Shown: positions 18,333 through 27,015 of the stretch, piece after piece | Numbering within the stretch: the first letter of the stretch is position 1 | Layout of the letters: the number at the start of each line of letters is the position of its first letter | Source: Bradyrhizobium elkanii WSM2783 | Lineage (GTDB): Bacteria; Pseudomonadota; Alphaproteobacteria; Rhizobiales; Xanthobacteraceae | Assembly (NCBI RefSeq): GCF_000472865.1 | Contig: NZ_AXAP01000003.1 | Coordinates: forward strand, 194,048-258,047 | Direction of reading: 5' to 3' | Length of the DNA: 64,000 bases | The notes under the pieces: model-generated | Told to the model about the DNA's origin: nothing | Databases searched by the model: none | Seen by the model: the letters and a program-made list of their open reading frames with translations, nothing else | Made by a program: the position numbers and the translations under genes

Positions 18333-19706
18333 ATGCTTGATATCACACGCGAGACAGCAAATTTCGTCGCGGGCCTGAGGCCGGCAGACTTGCCCGATCG
18401 GTGCAAGGAGGCCGCTCGCACCGGCATCATCGATTGTGTCGGCGTTATGATTGCAGGCGCCGCCGAGCAACCCGTCCGCATCGTCTCGGCCATGCTCGCA
18501 CCGTCCACACAGAACGACGGGGTGCCTGAACTTCCCTCGGGCCGCAACCTCGCGGCGTCAGATGCCGCACTCGTCAATGGCGTCGCGGCGCATGTGCTCG
18601 ACTATGACGATGTGGCGCTTGCCGGTCATCCGAGCGCGGTGCTCGTTCCAGCCATACTTGCCGAAGGCTGGTCGCTTGATTCGAGTGGTGCCGATGCGGT
18701 CGCCGCCTATGTCGCGGGCTATGAGCTATGGGCCCAGCTCGCAGATCTCGAACCGGGGCACCTGCACGAACGCGGCTTCCATCCGACCGCGGTGATGGGC
18801 GCGCTCGCAACTGCCGCAGCATGCGCCCGGCTGCGCGGGCTTGGTCCCGAGAAAACAGCGCACGCCGTGGCCATCGCCGCCTCGCTGGCCTCAGGCCTTG
18901 TCGCCAATTTCGGCACGATGACGAAATCGCTGCACGCCGGCCGCACCGCGCAATCGGGCGTGCTCGCTGCACGGCTGGCGGACCAGGGATTCACCGCTTC
19001 GCTGGATGTGCTGGAACACCGAACCGGGTTCCTGCGCGCCCATTCTCCGTCCGGCACCCCAAGGATCGAGGACGGCACGCTCGACATCGGCAGGTGCTGG
19101 CGGCTGGCCGAGCTTGGAATCAATGTGAAGCGCTATCCGACCTGCTACGCCACGCATCGCTCGATCGACGCGATGCTCGGCCTCGTCGACCTGCACAAGC
19201 TGAACCCATCCGAAGTCAGCGAGATCCGGGTTCATACCGGCGTCACGCAAAAGCTGATGTTGCGCAACAGCAATCCGCAGACGGGGCTGGAAGCAAAGTT
19301 CAGCATGGAATTCGCGATGGCCGCCGCACTCATCGCGCGCCGGGTCGGTCTTGCCGAATTGACCGATGAATTCGTCACACGGCCGGATGTCGGTGCCACC
19401 TTCGCAAAGGTGCGCTGCACGACGACCGATGAGATCATGCCCGGCGACCAGCCTTTTGCGCCATCGGACCAGGTGAGCGTTGTGCTCACTTCAGGCGAGG
19501 TGTTGGAACACACGCCGGTCGTGCATGCCAAGGGCAGTTGGCAGATGCCGCTCACGCGCGAGGAGCTGAGGGAAAAGTTCCTGGATTGTACGACGCGCGT
19601 GTTCAGCCGCGCCCACGCGAGCGACTTGTTCGAGCAGCTCTGGCGCCTGGAAGAGATCGGCTCGTTGCGCTCGCTGCGCCTGACAGGCGACCGGACCGAC
19701 GCATGA
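18333..19706 (+). CDS. Second MmgE/PrpD family protein
   Basis: A 457-residue paralogue of the protein at 11941. Recognisable segments are GIIDCVGVMIAGA, HVLDYDDVALAGHPSA (the DD-x-x-H-like region), GYELWAQL and KSLHAGRTAQSGVLAARLA. The ATG at 18333 is preceded by GAGGAGG. It overlaps the following gene by four bases. Having two divergent MmgE/PrpD genes in one operon suggests successive or stereo-specific steps (dehydration, isomerisation or decarboxylation). No specific activity can be assigned. Confidence 0.88.
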   Translation: MLDITRETANFVAGLRPADLPDRCKEAARTGIIDCVGVMIAGAAEQPVRIVSAMLAPSTQNDGVPELPSGRNLAASDAALVNGVAAHVLDYDDVALAGHPSAVLVPAILAEGWSLDSSGADAVAAYVAGYELWAQLADLEPGHLHERGFHPTAVMGALATAAACARLRGLGPEKTAHAVAIAASLASGLVANFGTMTKSLHAGRTAQSGVLAARLADQGFTASLDVLEHRTGFLRAHSPSGTPRIEDGTLDIGRCWRLAELGINVKRYPTCYATHRSIDAMLGLVDLHKLNPSEVSEIRVHTGVTQKLMLRNSNPQTGLEAKFSMEFAMAAALIARRVGLAELTDEFVTRPDVGATFAKVRCTTTDEIMPGDQPFAPSDQVSVVLTSGEVLEHTPVVHAKGSWQMPLTREELREKFLDCTTRVFSRAHASDLFEQLWRLEEIGSLRSLRLTGDRTDA

Positions 19707-20527
19707 CAACAGCAGGATCCGGCGGAGGCACCAAGCCCCGCATCTGGCATCAGTCGGTCAACGAACTCGACCATTTGGCGGTCTACAAGCGGGCGCTGGA
19801 AGCGCATGCGGCGGAAATCCTCGGTGACGATGCGGAGCTTGTCGTGCATGGCCTTCCCTCGGGGAGCTATCGCGGAGCGTCGGCCACGGCGGTGCTCGGC
19901 AATGCCTATGCCTATCACCGCATTCTCGGCCAAGTGATCGATAATGCAATCAAGGCGGAGCGGGAGGGTTACGCGGCGTTCGTGATCGGCTCTTTCAGCG
20001 AGCCGTTCTTGCGTGAGATCCGTTCCGCCGTCGACATTCCTGTCGCCTCGCTCACGGAGAGCGGCCTTCTCGTCGGTTGCTCGCTCGGACGCTACTTGGC
20101 GCTGGTGTCAAATGCGCCGGCCGTGCAATGGATGACGAAGGTTGCGGTCGACAAGCATGGGCTTGCCGCACGTGTGCTCGATGTCGTCGCTCTTGATCCG
20201 CCGCTTGATGAGCCGGCGCTGGCCGCCGCCTATGCCGACCCTGCGCCTGTGATCGGCAATTTTGCTGCCGCAGCCGAACGCCTGGTCGCGCGCGGCGCCG
20301 ATGTGATCATTCCGGCCGAAGGCGTGCTTGCCGAGCTTCTCGTTCGTCATGGCCTGCGCGAGATCGCCGGCGCACCGGTGATTGACGTTTTCGCGGTCAC
20401 CTGGGCTTACGCGCTCATGGAAGTTCGACTTTGGTCGAAGGCCGGGCTTCGCGTCGGCCGAAGCTGGCATCACAGACGCGACGATCCTGCCGTGATCGCG
20501 CGACTTTGGCAGGAGAGTGTCCGATGA
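19703..20527 (+). CDS. Asp/Glu/hydantoin racemase family protein
   Basis: A 274-residue protein with an aspartate/glutamate/hydantoin racemase-like fold: IWHQSVNELDHL at the start, AAFVIGSFSEPFLREIRSAVDIPV in the first half and ARGADVIIPAEGVLAELL in the second. The paired catalytic cysteines of true racemases are not evident: the first position reads GSFSE and the second PAEG, although a Cys occurs in LLVGCSLGRY. It may therefore be a maleate-isomerase-like or non-racemase member. Both ends overlap neighbouring genes by four bases. Confidence 0.75.
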   Translation: MTTAGSGGGTKPRIWHQSVNELDHLAVYKRALEAHAAEILGDDAELVVHGLPSGSYRGASATAVLGNAYAYHRILGQVIDNAIKAEREGYAAFVIGSFSEPFLREIRSAVDIPVASLTESGLLVGCSLGRYLALVSNAPAVQWMTKVAVDKHGLAARVLDVVALDPPLDEPALAAAYADPAPVIGNFAAAAERLVARGADVIIPAEGVLAELLVRHGLREIAGAPVIDVFAVTWAYALMEVRLWSKAGLRVGRSWHHRRDDPAVIARLWQESVR

Positions 20528-21411
20528 GCAGGTTTCCCGAGACGCAAGTCGCTGGCGTCTACCACCGCAGACTGGGAGAGGTACTAGTCACGGGCTTAAG
20601 TGACGGTTACGTCGACATGGGGTACTCGATCTTCCGCAACATTCCGGAGCAGGAGACCAAGGCCATTCTCGCCCGCGATCACCGGATCTCGCCGCCGCGC
20701 ATTTCAGTGAATGCTTTCGCGTTGCGAGTGAACGGCCGGACCTACCTGATCGATTGCGGCTCCGCCGATCTGATGGGACCGACCTGCGGTCGCCTGCCCG
20801 ACAACCTCGTGGCTGCGGGCATCGAGCCGGCCTCCGTCGATGGCGTGCTGCTCACACATGTTCATCCCGACCATTCCAACGGCCTGACCGATGCGGCGAC
20901 TGGCACGAGACTGTTCCCCAATGCCGAGGTCATCGTGCATGAAAATGAGATCAATCACTGGTTCAACGACGAGGCGATGGCGAAGGCCGCGGAGCGACCC
21001 CGCCGCCGCTATTTTGAGGCCGGCCGGACTCAACTCAAGCCCTATATGGCTGCCGATCGCGTCCGCACTTTCCGCAATGGCGAGGTGCTGCCGGGCGTCA
21101 CCGCAATTCCGATCCCCGGTCATACGCCCGGCCACACCGCTTACGTCGTCTCCTCCGGCGGCCGGTCGATGGTTGTGTGGGGCGACACCGTACATGTGCC
21201 CGAAATCCAGGTGGCGCTTCCGCACGTCACCATGGAGTTCGACACCGACCCCGACTCCGCGGCCAAGGCGCGCCAAATGATTTTCGACATGGTGGTGACT
21301 GACGACATGCTGATCGGCGGAATGCATTTGCATTTTCCCGGCTTTGGCCATATGCGACGCGAGGGCGGACAATATACTTTGGCCGCGGAGCAGTGGGCCT
21401 TCGAGATCTGA
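20524..21411 (+). CDS. MBL-fold metallohydrolase
   Basis: A 295-residue metallo-beta-lactamase fold hydrolase. The zinc motif H112-x-H114-x-D116-H117 (THVHPDHSNG), the later GHTPGHTAY histidine and the GDTVH aspartate are present. No signal peptide is apparent, so it is probably cytoplasmic. The ATG overlaps the racemase-like stop. In a CoA-dependent catabolic operon it could be a thioesterase or lactonase that hydrolyses an end product; this is inference. It is the last enzyme gene before the regulator. Confidence 0.85.
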   Translation: MSRFPETQVAGVYHRRLGEVLVTGLSDGYVDMGYSIFRNIPEQETKAILARDHRISPPRISVNAFALRVNGRTYLIDCGSADLMGPTCGRLPDNLVAAGIEPASVDGVLLTHVHPDHSNGLTDAATGTRLFPNAEVIVHENEINHWFNDEAMAKAAERPRRRYFEAGRTQLKPYMAADRVRTFRNGEVLPGVTAIPIPGHTPGHTAYVVSSGGRSMVVWGDTVHVPEIQVALPHVTMEFDTDPDSAAKARQMIFDMVVTDDMLIGGMHLHFPGFGHMRREGGQYTLAAEQWAFEI

Positions 21412-21493
21412 TCGGTGCGTCCGATGGTTGAGGCCGCGGAATTCACTTCAGCGCCGCATGCGCTAAAATGGGTTCCGACCTCAGGTGGACACG

Positions 21494-22540
21494 ATGACAA
21501 ATCGGCAGATGGTGGGCCGCGGAAGTAAGCTGACGATCCGCGATGTCGCGACCGCGGCCGGCGTTTCGACGGGCACTGTTTCGCGTGTCCTGAATGCCAA
21601 TGCCACGGTTCGTCCCGATGTCCGCCGAAAGGTCCAGCGCGCGATCGACGAACTCGGCTATGCGCCGAATGCGGTGGCGCGCAGCATGCGGATACGCTCG
21701 ACGCACACGATCGGCTGCATCCTGCGTGAGATCAATATCCCGCAGCTCGCCGGCTTCGTGAAGGCCGCGCACGACGTGCTCGACGACGAGGGGTTCTCGT
21801 TGGTGATCTCCAACTCGGAAGGCCGGGAGGAGCGCGAGCGCGAACTGCTCAGCCGCCTGTCAAGCCGACAGGCCGACGGTGTCATGATGGGCCCTTACAC
21901 GCCGATCGAAGGCGAGTTTGAAGCATTCCTGCGCGGGCTCGATATCCCCATCGTGCTGATCGATCGTGCCCAACAGCCGTGGGCGGACGCGGTCATGGCG
22001 GATCACGCAGGCGGCATGCGTGCCGCTGTCAGTCATTTGCTCGATCTGGGCCATCGCCGCGTGGCACTGATTACAGGTGAGCGCGGGCTGTATCCGGCAA
22101 GTGAACGCATCCGCGGTTATCAGGAGGCTTATGCGGCGCGCGGCCTGCAACCAGATCTGTCTCTGATCCAGGCAGGCAGTTTCTTGCCCGGTGCAGGATT
22201 CCGTATCACCTCGGCGCTGCTCGGCCAACGCAATCCGCCGACCGCGGTGATCTCCGGCGGCATCGACATGCTCTCGGGCGTGCTGCGCGCGGTGCGGGGA
22301 AGGGGCTTAAGGATTCCCGAGGATGTCTCGGTCATCGCGTCCGGCCATTCCGAGCTCGCGGAGCTCGTCACGCCGCCGACTGCCGTCATCGGATGGGATC
22401 AAGGAGAAATCGGCCGGATTGCCGCCGGCATGCTTCTCGATCGAATCCGGAACCGCGACGTGCAGGAGGCCCATCAAGTGCTGGTGCCAAGCGAATTCAT
22501 TCCCCGCGCGTCGGTCGGGCCGCCAAGACGGGCGCCGTAG
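21494..22540 (+). CDS. LacI-family transcriptional regulator
   Basis: A 348-residue regulator. The N-terminal helix-turn-helix and hinge (residues 13-55: TIRDVATAAGVSTGTVSRVL followed by the YAPNAVARSMR hinge) precede a periplasmic-binding-protein-like sensor domain ending in IPRASVGPP. The ATG at 21494 sits 5 bases after AGGTGG; a GTG at 21485 falls in that site. It follows the operon by 82 bases in the same orientation. It is a candidate repressor of the Liv/organic-acid operon through the palindromic sites at 6982 and 7241. Its effector would be the transported acid or an intermediate. Confidence 0.9.
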   Translation: MTNRQMVGRGSKLTIRDVATAAGVSTGTVSRVLNANATVRPDVRRKVQRAIDELGYAPNAVARSMRIRSTHTIGCILREINIPQLAGFVKAAHDVLDDEGFSLVISNSEGREERERELLSRLSSRQADGVMMGPYTPIEGEFEAFLRGLDIPIVLIDRAQQPWADAVMADHAGGMRAAVSHLLDLGHRRVALITGERGLYPASERIRGYQEAYAARGLQPDLSLIQAGSFLPGAGFRITSALLGQRNPPTAVISGGIDMLSGVLRAVRGRGLRIPEDVSVIASGHSELAELVTPPTAVIGWDQGEIGRIAAGMLLDRIRNRDVQEAHQVLVPSEFIPRASVGPPRRAP

Positions 22541-23119
22541 TGTCCTGAACCAGAAGTTCAAGGCATTTTGGCCTTGGCTGGCACATTGTAAGCGCAGAAG
22601 CGTTCGTCCTCCTCAAACAATAAGGACAGTCCGCCGTCTTCGAGTTGATTTGGAGGCCGTAGAACTTCAGATTCGGGACACTATAGCCCAGCCGTACGGC
22701 CGACCGAGCTTCATCAGCGGCGATCAAGTCGCTGGGCTGGTGGCCCAACTCTTGCTTCTGACAGGTGGCAACAAAGGCTATAGAGAGAGTTGGATTTGAA
22801 GAAAGTCCTGATTCGGAATGTCAGCAATTGGTGCGCGAAGATCTGGCGCGGGATCAAGGATTCCGTCAAGCACGCCCCAATGCACTAGCCGAAGGCGAAC
22901 CAAAGCTGGCAGCTCGAGGCCGCGAGCGCCGTCAATTGGTCGTCTCGTGCTGCGCCGCGGCAGTATTGGTGTTTGGTGACGGCTTCGCCGTCAGCTGGTC
23001 GCTGCGAAGAAGATCAATCCTGGTGCCATACTGAAATCCGTCGAAGCGCATAGTTTCTTTTGATTTCTGCTGCGAGGAAAGGCTCTCTAAGCTTTTGCTC
23101 GCGCGCGGCGGCCGGCGTC
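22541..23119. other. Intergenic stretch without a recognisable gene
   Basis: About 580 bases between the LacI gene and the AroQ-like gene. Open frames on both strands (for example 22497-22748 minus) give products I do not recognise and look non-coding in composition. Two small hairpins are visible: CAAGGC/GCCTTG shortly after the lacI stop and TGACGGC/GCCGTCA at 22977-22993. Neither has a T-run. It may be a decayed gene region. Confidence 0.5.
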
Positions 23120-23176
23120 ATGTTTGCCCTGAGCGATACCGATCTCCCTGCGACAGATGAGAAAGCGCGGTTATGA
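23120..23176 (+). other. Short ORF coupled to the AroQ-like gene (leader or gene remnant)
   Basis: An 18-codon frame (MFALSDTDLPATDEKARL) ends in a TGA that overlaps the AroQ-like ATG as ATGA. The same frame is open further upstream to about 23050 without a better start, so it could be the C-terminal remnant of a deleted operon gene, or a translated leader that couples to the enzyme gene. No Shine-Dalgarno of note precedes it. Confidence 0.3.
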
Positions 23177-23628
23177 CCTCTGCCACGGTTTATTTCCTGA
23201 ATGGTCCCAATGCGAATCTCTACGGGCTCGATAAAAATGGAACCTATGGCCGGGAGAGTTTCGTCGCCATCAAGAAGCGCTGTGAAGATCACGCGGCATC
23301 ACTTGGCCTGACCGTCGATTTCCGTCAGTCAAATCACGAGGGCGTTTTGGTGGACTGGATCCAGGAGGCGAGGGAGAAGGCCGAGGGCATCGTCATCAAT
23401 GCCGCTGGGCTGACTTATTCCTCCGTCCCGATCCTCGATGCCTTGCTCGCTTTCGAGGGCCCGATCATCGAGGCGCATATGAGCAATATCTGGAAGCGCG
23501 AGCCGTTTCGTCACCACTCCTACGTTTCGCGAGCGGCGACGGGCGTGATCGCAGGGTTGGGCGCGCTTGGCTATGAACTGGCATTGACGGCGGTGTCGCG
23601 CCTGATCGCCGAAAAGGCCGCCCGATGA
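23173..23628 (+). CDS. Type II 3-dehydroquinate dehydratase (AroQ)-like protein with altered lid
   Basis: A 151-residue flavodoxin-like protein of the type II dehydroquinase family. The N-terminal NGPNANLYG, the lid tyrosine Y25 (TYG), NAAGLTYSSV, the EAHMSN histidine and the FRHHSYVS arginine all match family positions. The lid REP motif that carries the catalytic arginine is replaced by DKN (Asp20 at the arginine position). It therefore probably does not act as an ordinary shikimate-pathway AroQ. It overlaps the next gene (a hydroxyacid dehydrogenase) by four bases, pointing to a catabolic dehydratase or related role. Confidence 0.85.
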   Translation: MTSATVYFLNGPNANLYGLDKNGTYGRESFVAIKKRCEDHAASLGLTVDFRQSNHEGVLVDWIQEAREKAEGIVINAAGLTYSSVPILDALLAFEGPIIEAHMSNIWKREPFRHHSYVSRAATGVIAGLGALGYELALTAVSRLIAEKAAR

Positions 23629-24554
23629 CATCGGAAGTCATGGCGTTCTACAGCGCCTTCGATGACTTCGAGATGTGGCGTGATGCGCTTGCCGCAGAGG
23701 GTATCGATCTGCGCCAGGCAGACGACATCGCAGATCCCCTCAAGGTCAGGCAGGCGCTGGTGTGGAAGCCGCCGCATGGCTTTTTCGCCCGCTACCCAAA
23801 TCTCGGGCTCGTGGTCAATCTCGGCGCCGGCGTGGATGCGCTGGTCGGGCGCGATGATCTGCCGGATGTGCCGATCACCCGCTTGTCCGATCCGAAGATG
23901 GCGCGGATGATGGCCGGCTATGTGCTATTCGCCGTGACGCGTCATGCGCGCGATATCCCGGCCTTCGAGCGCGCTCAACGCGAGCATCGTTGGCACTACA
24001 TTCATCCGCGCGATCCTGAGACCATCACGGTCGGCGTGCTTGGTCTCGGTGAGCTCGGGCTGACGGCGGCGTTGGAATGCGCGCGGCAGGGTTATCGGGT
24101 GCGCGGCTGGTCCAACACGCTGAAGTCGGTGGATGGCATCGAGACCTCTGCCGGCCTGGCCGCATTGCCGGACATTCTGGGCGATAGCGACATCCTGGTC
24201 TGCATGCTGCCCCAGACGCCGCAGACCCGCGGCCTTCTCGATGCCGAACGGCTGGCGCAGATGAAGCCGGGCGCCGTCTTCATCAATGTCTCGCGCGGCA
24301 GCATCGTCGATGAGCCGGCTTTGATCGAAGCGCTTCGTTCGGCTCATATCGCGGAAGCGACGCTGGACGTCTTTGCCTCCGAACCATTGTCACCGGAGAG
24401 TCCTTTGTGGGCAATGGACAATGTTCTGGTGACGCCGCATCTTGCATCGGTGGCGCTGCCGCGGTCGGCTGCACGGCAGATCGGCGAGAATGTGCGCCGG
24501 CTTCGGGCCGGGCAGGAACTGCTAAGCCGTGTCGATCCTCGACGGGGCTATTGA
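23625..24554 (+). CDS. D-isomer-specific 2-hydroxyacid dehydrogenase (GhrA-like)
   Basis: A 309-residue NAD(P)-dependent dehydrogenase. The Rossmann motif GLGELG is in the middle, followed by the substrate/catalytic Arg in NVSRGSIVDEPAL, the Glu of SEPLSPESPLW and the catalytic His in VTPHLAS. The pattern is closest to glyoxylate/hydroxypyruvate reductase A. It overlaps the AroQ-like gene by four bases, and its 3' end overlaps the convergent LysR gene by 33 bases. It presumably reduces a 2-oxoacid, or oxidises a 2-hydroxyacid, formed in the same pathway. Confidence 0.9.
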   Translation: MTSEVMAFYSAFDDFEMWRDALAAEGIDLRQADDIADPLKVRQALVWKPPHGFFARYPNLGLVVNLGAGVDALVGRDDLPDVPITRLSDPKMARMMAGYVLFAVTRHARDIPAFERAQREHRWHYIHPRDPETITVGVLGLGELGLTAALECARQGYRVRGWSNTLKSVDGIETSAGLAALPDILGDSDILVCMLPQTPQTRGLLDAERLAQMKPGAVFINVSRGSIVDEPALIEALRSAHIAEATLDVFASEPLSPESPLWAMDNVLVTPHLASVALPRSAARQIGENVRRLRAGQELLSRVDPRRGY

Positions 24555-25469
24555 GCCCGGCGCGAACTGGCCGCCAACGGCAAAGGCCTCGCGCGCGTAG
24601 TCGGCAAATGTCTGCACCGCCGGCCGCAGCGCGTGGCGCTTCAGGCGGAGCGCCATGACATGCGTCGGCGGAAGTTTCTCGGTGATGGGCACCACCGCGA
24701 CGCGGCTGCCATCATAGCCGATGGTGGTGCGCGGAACGGCGTTATGAATCGAATATCCTTGGCCATGCCCGATCAGTCCGCGGATCAATTCGAATGACCG
24801 GGTCCGGAACGAGATGCGCGGTTCGATCCCCGATGCCGTGAACAGGCTGGAGAAGTAATCGCGGGAATGCGGCAGATCCAGCAGGATGAACGGTTCGTCG
24901 CACATCTCGGTCAGGCTGATCGAAGACCGGGTCGCCAAAGGATGACTGGCCGACAGGACGATATAAGGCGGCAATTCGCAGAACTTTTCGCCGACGATTT
25001 CATCGGGGACGGCAAAGGAATAGGACAGCGCTAATTCCGTCCGCCCAGAGATCAGACCGTCGATGATCTCCTGCTGGTCGCCTTCCTCCAGTTTCACCGA
25101 GATGCCTGGCTGGCGCGTGCGAAAGCCGGCCAGCAGCCCAGGCATGAAGCGCGTCGCAAGCGTCAGGAAGCTGCCGACCACGATCTCGCCATGCAGGGTA
25201 CTGCCAAGCGATTGGGCACTTTTGGCAAAATCGCGAGCATGGTTGAGCAGCAGCCTCGCGTCATTCACCAGCCGCTGGCCGGCCGGTGAGAGCGTCACAC
25301 CCTTCGCGAGGTGACGGATGAAGATCTGGATACCGAGTTCCGCCTCCATCTGGCTCAGCGCAGCGGAGATCGAGGGCTGAGAGACGTTCAGGCGCTTGGC
25401 CGCCTCCGTCACGCTGCCCGCGTCGGCTGTCTCAACAACGTAACTCAGCGCCCGGAGCGAAAACCTCAT
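24522..25469 (-). CDS. LysR-family transcriptional regulator
   Basis: A 315-residue LysR regulator. The N-terminal winged helix-turn-helix (ALSYVVETADAGSVTEAAKR then LNVSQPSISAALSQME) precedes an inducer-binding domain of two alpha/beta lobes. It is transcribed away from the HpaB-type gene with 91 bases between them, the usual arrangement for LysR control of the divergent gene. A CATAA-N11-TTATG inverted repeat sits in that gap. The target is inferred to be the monooxygenase operon and possibly its own gene. Confidence 0.92.
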   Translation of the reverse strand: MRFSLRALSYVVETADAGSVTEAAKRLNVSQPSISAALSQMEAELGIQIFIRHLAKGVTLSPAGQRLVNDARLLLNHARDFAKSAQSLGSTLHGEIVVGSFLTLATRFMPGLLAGFRTRQPGISVKLEEGDQQEIIDGLISGRTELALSYSFAVPDEIVGEKFCELPPYIVLSASHPLATRSSISLTEMCDEPFILLDLPHSRDYFSSLFTASGIEPRISFRTRSFELIRGLIGHGQGYSIHNAVPRTTIGYDGSRVAVVPITEKLPPTHVMALRLKRHALRPAVQTFADYAREAFAVGGQFAPGSIAPSRIDTA

Positions 25470-25493
25470 CGCATTTTCCTATGCATCTCCAAA

Positions 25494-25514
25494 CATAAAA
25501 ATATTTTTCTTATG
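25494..25514. promoter_or_regulatory. Candidate LysR-binding site between lysR and hpaB-like genes
   Basis: An inverted repeat CATAA, 11 bases, TTATG lies in the 91-base divergent gap. It has the T-N11-A geometry of LysR recognition sites and is strikingly A/T-rich against a GC-rich background. It lies about 25 bases from the LysR start and 46 bases before the HpaB-like ATG, so it could serve both directions. Confidence 0.5.
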
Positions 25515-25560
25515 ATAGGGCCTCCGGCACCTTGTCGTCCAGTCGAACAGGAGCCGATTA

Positions 25561-27015
25561 ATGATCCGAACGGGTGAAGAGTACAAACAGGGCATTCGCG
25601 ATGGTCGCGAGGTCTGGGTCGATGGCGAGCGCGTCAACGATGTGACCACTCATCCCGCGCTGAAGCCGATCATCGATATCAAGGCCCGCATGTACGACAT
25701 GGCGCGGGAAGAGCGCTACAGCGGCGATCTGACCTATGTCGAAGGCAACGAGAAGTATTCGATCTTCTACCGGCCGCCGACGGAACAGAAAGACTGGCAC
25801 GACAAGATCAGGGCTGTCGACCATGTCATGAAGGACATCGGTGGCGTCGTTACTCGCGTCGGCGACGAGACGATCGGCGAGATGTGGTCGCTCACCGACG
25901 GGCGCGACGTGCTGGCCGAGATTGATTCGCGCTTCGCCCCCAATATCGACCGGCATATCCGCGCCGTGATCGAGAAGGACATCTTCCACGTCTCGGCCAA
26001 TACCGACCCGAAGGGCGATCGCTCGCTGCCGCCGCAGCAGCAGGATCCCGACCTGATGGTTCACGTTACCCGCGAGACCGATGCGGGCATCATCATTCGC
26101 GGCGCGAAATATGAAACCGCGGCCCCCTATGCCGATCAGGCCTATCTGAAGCCGACCGTCGGTGCCTGGGCGAATGAAAAGTTGTCCGACTACGCGGTGG
26201 GCTGCATCGTCAAGATGGGCGCGCCGGGCGTCAAGCATATTTGCCGCTCCGGCTTCGCCAATCGCAGCAGCGCCAAGGATTATCCGCTCTCCAACCGCTT
26301 CGACGAAGTCGAGGCGCTGGTTGTGTTCGACGACGTTCTGATCCCGTGGGAGGACGTATTCTTCTATCGTCATACCCGTGCGGCGCAGTTCGTGCGCTCG
26401 ACACTGCACCGTTATTCGGCATTCCCCTATGTGCTGCGGCTGCTCTACACGGCTGACATGATGATCGGCGCGGCGATGTGGAATGCCAAGCAGACCGGTC
26501 TGGACAAACTGCAATCGGTGCGTGAGAAGCTCGCCGATCTCGTTTGCTATCGCGAAGGCATCAACGCGCATCTCACCGCCTCGATCGCTATGGCGGAGAA
26601 GAGCCCCGGCGGTCTTCTGATGCCGCAGCAATCGATGCTCTATGCCGGCCGCGTGTTCGCCTGTTCGCAGCTTCCGGCGATGATGCACATCGCCCGCGAG
26701 CTGTGCGGCGGCCAGATCTGCATCACGCCGAATGCCGATGCGTTTGAGGCCGAGGGTAGCGGTAAGTGGCTGAACAAGTTCTATTCGCTCAATGAGCAGT
26801 GGCAGGCCGACGATCGCCGCAAGCTGCTCGCTTTCGCGCGCGATCTGCTGAACTCCGACTATGCCGGACACCGCCTGACCTTCGTGCAGTTCGCGCAGGC
26901 GCCGCACTTCAATCACCTGGCGGCCGTCTACAACAGCTTCGACTTCGCCGGACCGCTCGACTTCGTGAAGAAGTCGGCGGGTCTCTCGGACCGTATCGAC
27001 GGGGGACAATCGTGA
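25561..27015 (+). CDS. 4-hydroxyphenylacetate 3-hydroxylase (HpaB) family monooxygenase
   Basis: A 484-residue FADH2-dependent monooxygenase oxygenase component of the HpaB/HpaB-PvcC/4-BUDH family. Recognisable blocks are HVTRETDAGIIIRGAKY, DYPLSNRFDEVEALVVFDD, VLIPWEDVFFYR and the helical C-terminal domain. The expected reductase follows at once: its GTG overlaps this TGA. HpaB enzymes hydroxylate phenols or related rings using free FADH2 from the partner. With a RidA protein and an ABC importer alongside, the substrate may be a nitrogen-containing aromatic or heterocycle; that is inference. Confidence 0.92.
   Translation: MIRTGEEYKQGIRDGREVWVDGERVNDVTTHPALKPIIDIKARMYDMAREERYSGDLTYVEGNEKYSIFYRPPTEQKDWHDKIRAVDHVMKDIGGVVTRVGDETIGEMWSLTDGRDVLAEIDSRFAPNIDRHIRAVIEKDIFHVSANTDPKGDRSLPPQQQDPDLMVHVTRETDAGIIIRGAKYETAAPYADQAYLKPTVGAWANEKLSDYAVGCIVKMGAPGVKHICRSGFANRSSAKDYPLSNRFDEVEALVVFDDVLIPWEDVFFYRHTRAAQFVRSTLHRYSAFPYVLRLLYTADMMIGAAMWNAKQTGLDKLQSVREKLADLVCYREGINAHLTASIAMAEKSPGGLLMPQQSMLYAGRVFACSQLPAMMHIARELCGGQICITPNADAFEAEGSGKWLNKFYSLNEQWQADDRRKLLAFARDLLNSDYAGHRLTFVQFAQAPHFNHLAAVYNSFDFAGPLDFVKKSAGLSDRIDGGQS

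Noticed and set aside
22497..22748. Minus-strand frame after the LacI gene as a possible small gene
   Set aside because: Composition and sequence resemble no family, and there is no ribosome binding site or operon partner.
25558..27009. Antisense open frame of 483 codons opposite the HpaB-like gene
   Set aside because: It exactly shadows the gene on the other strand, is Arg/His/Asp-rich with no recognisable domain, and reflects GC3 bias.
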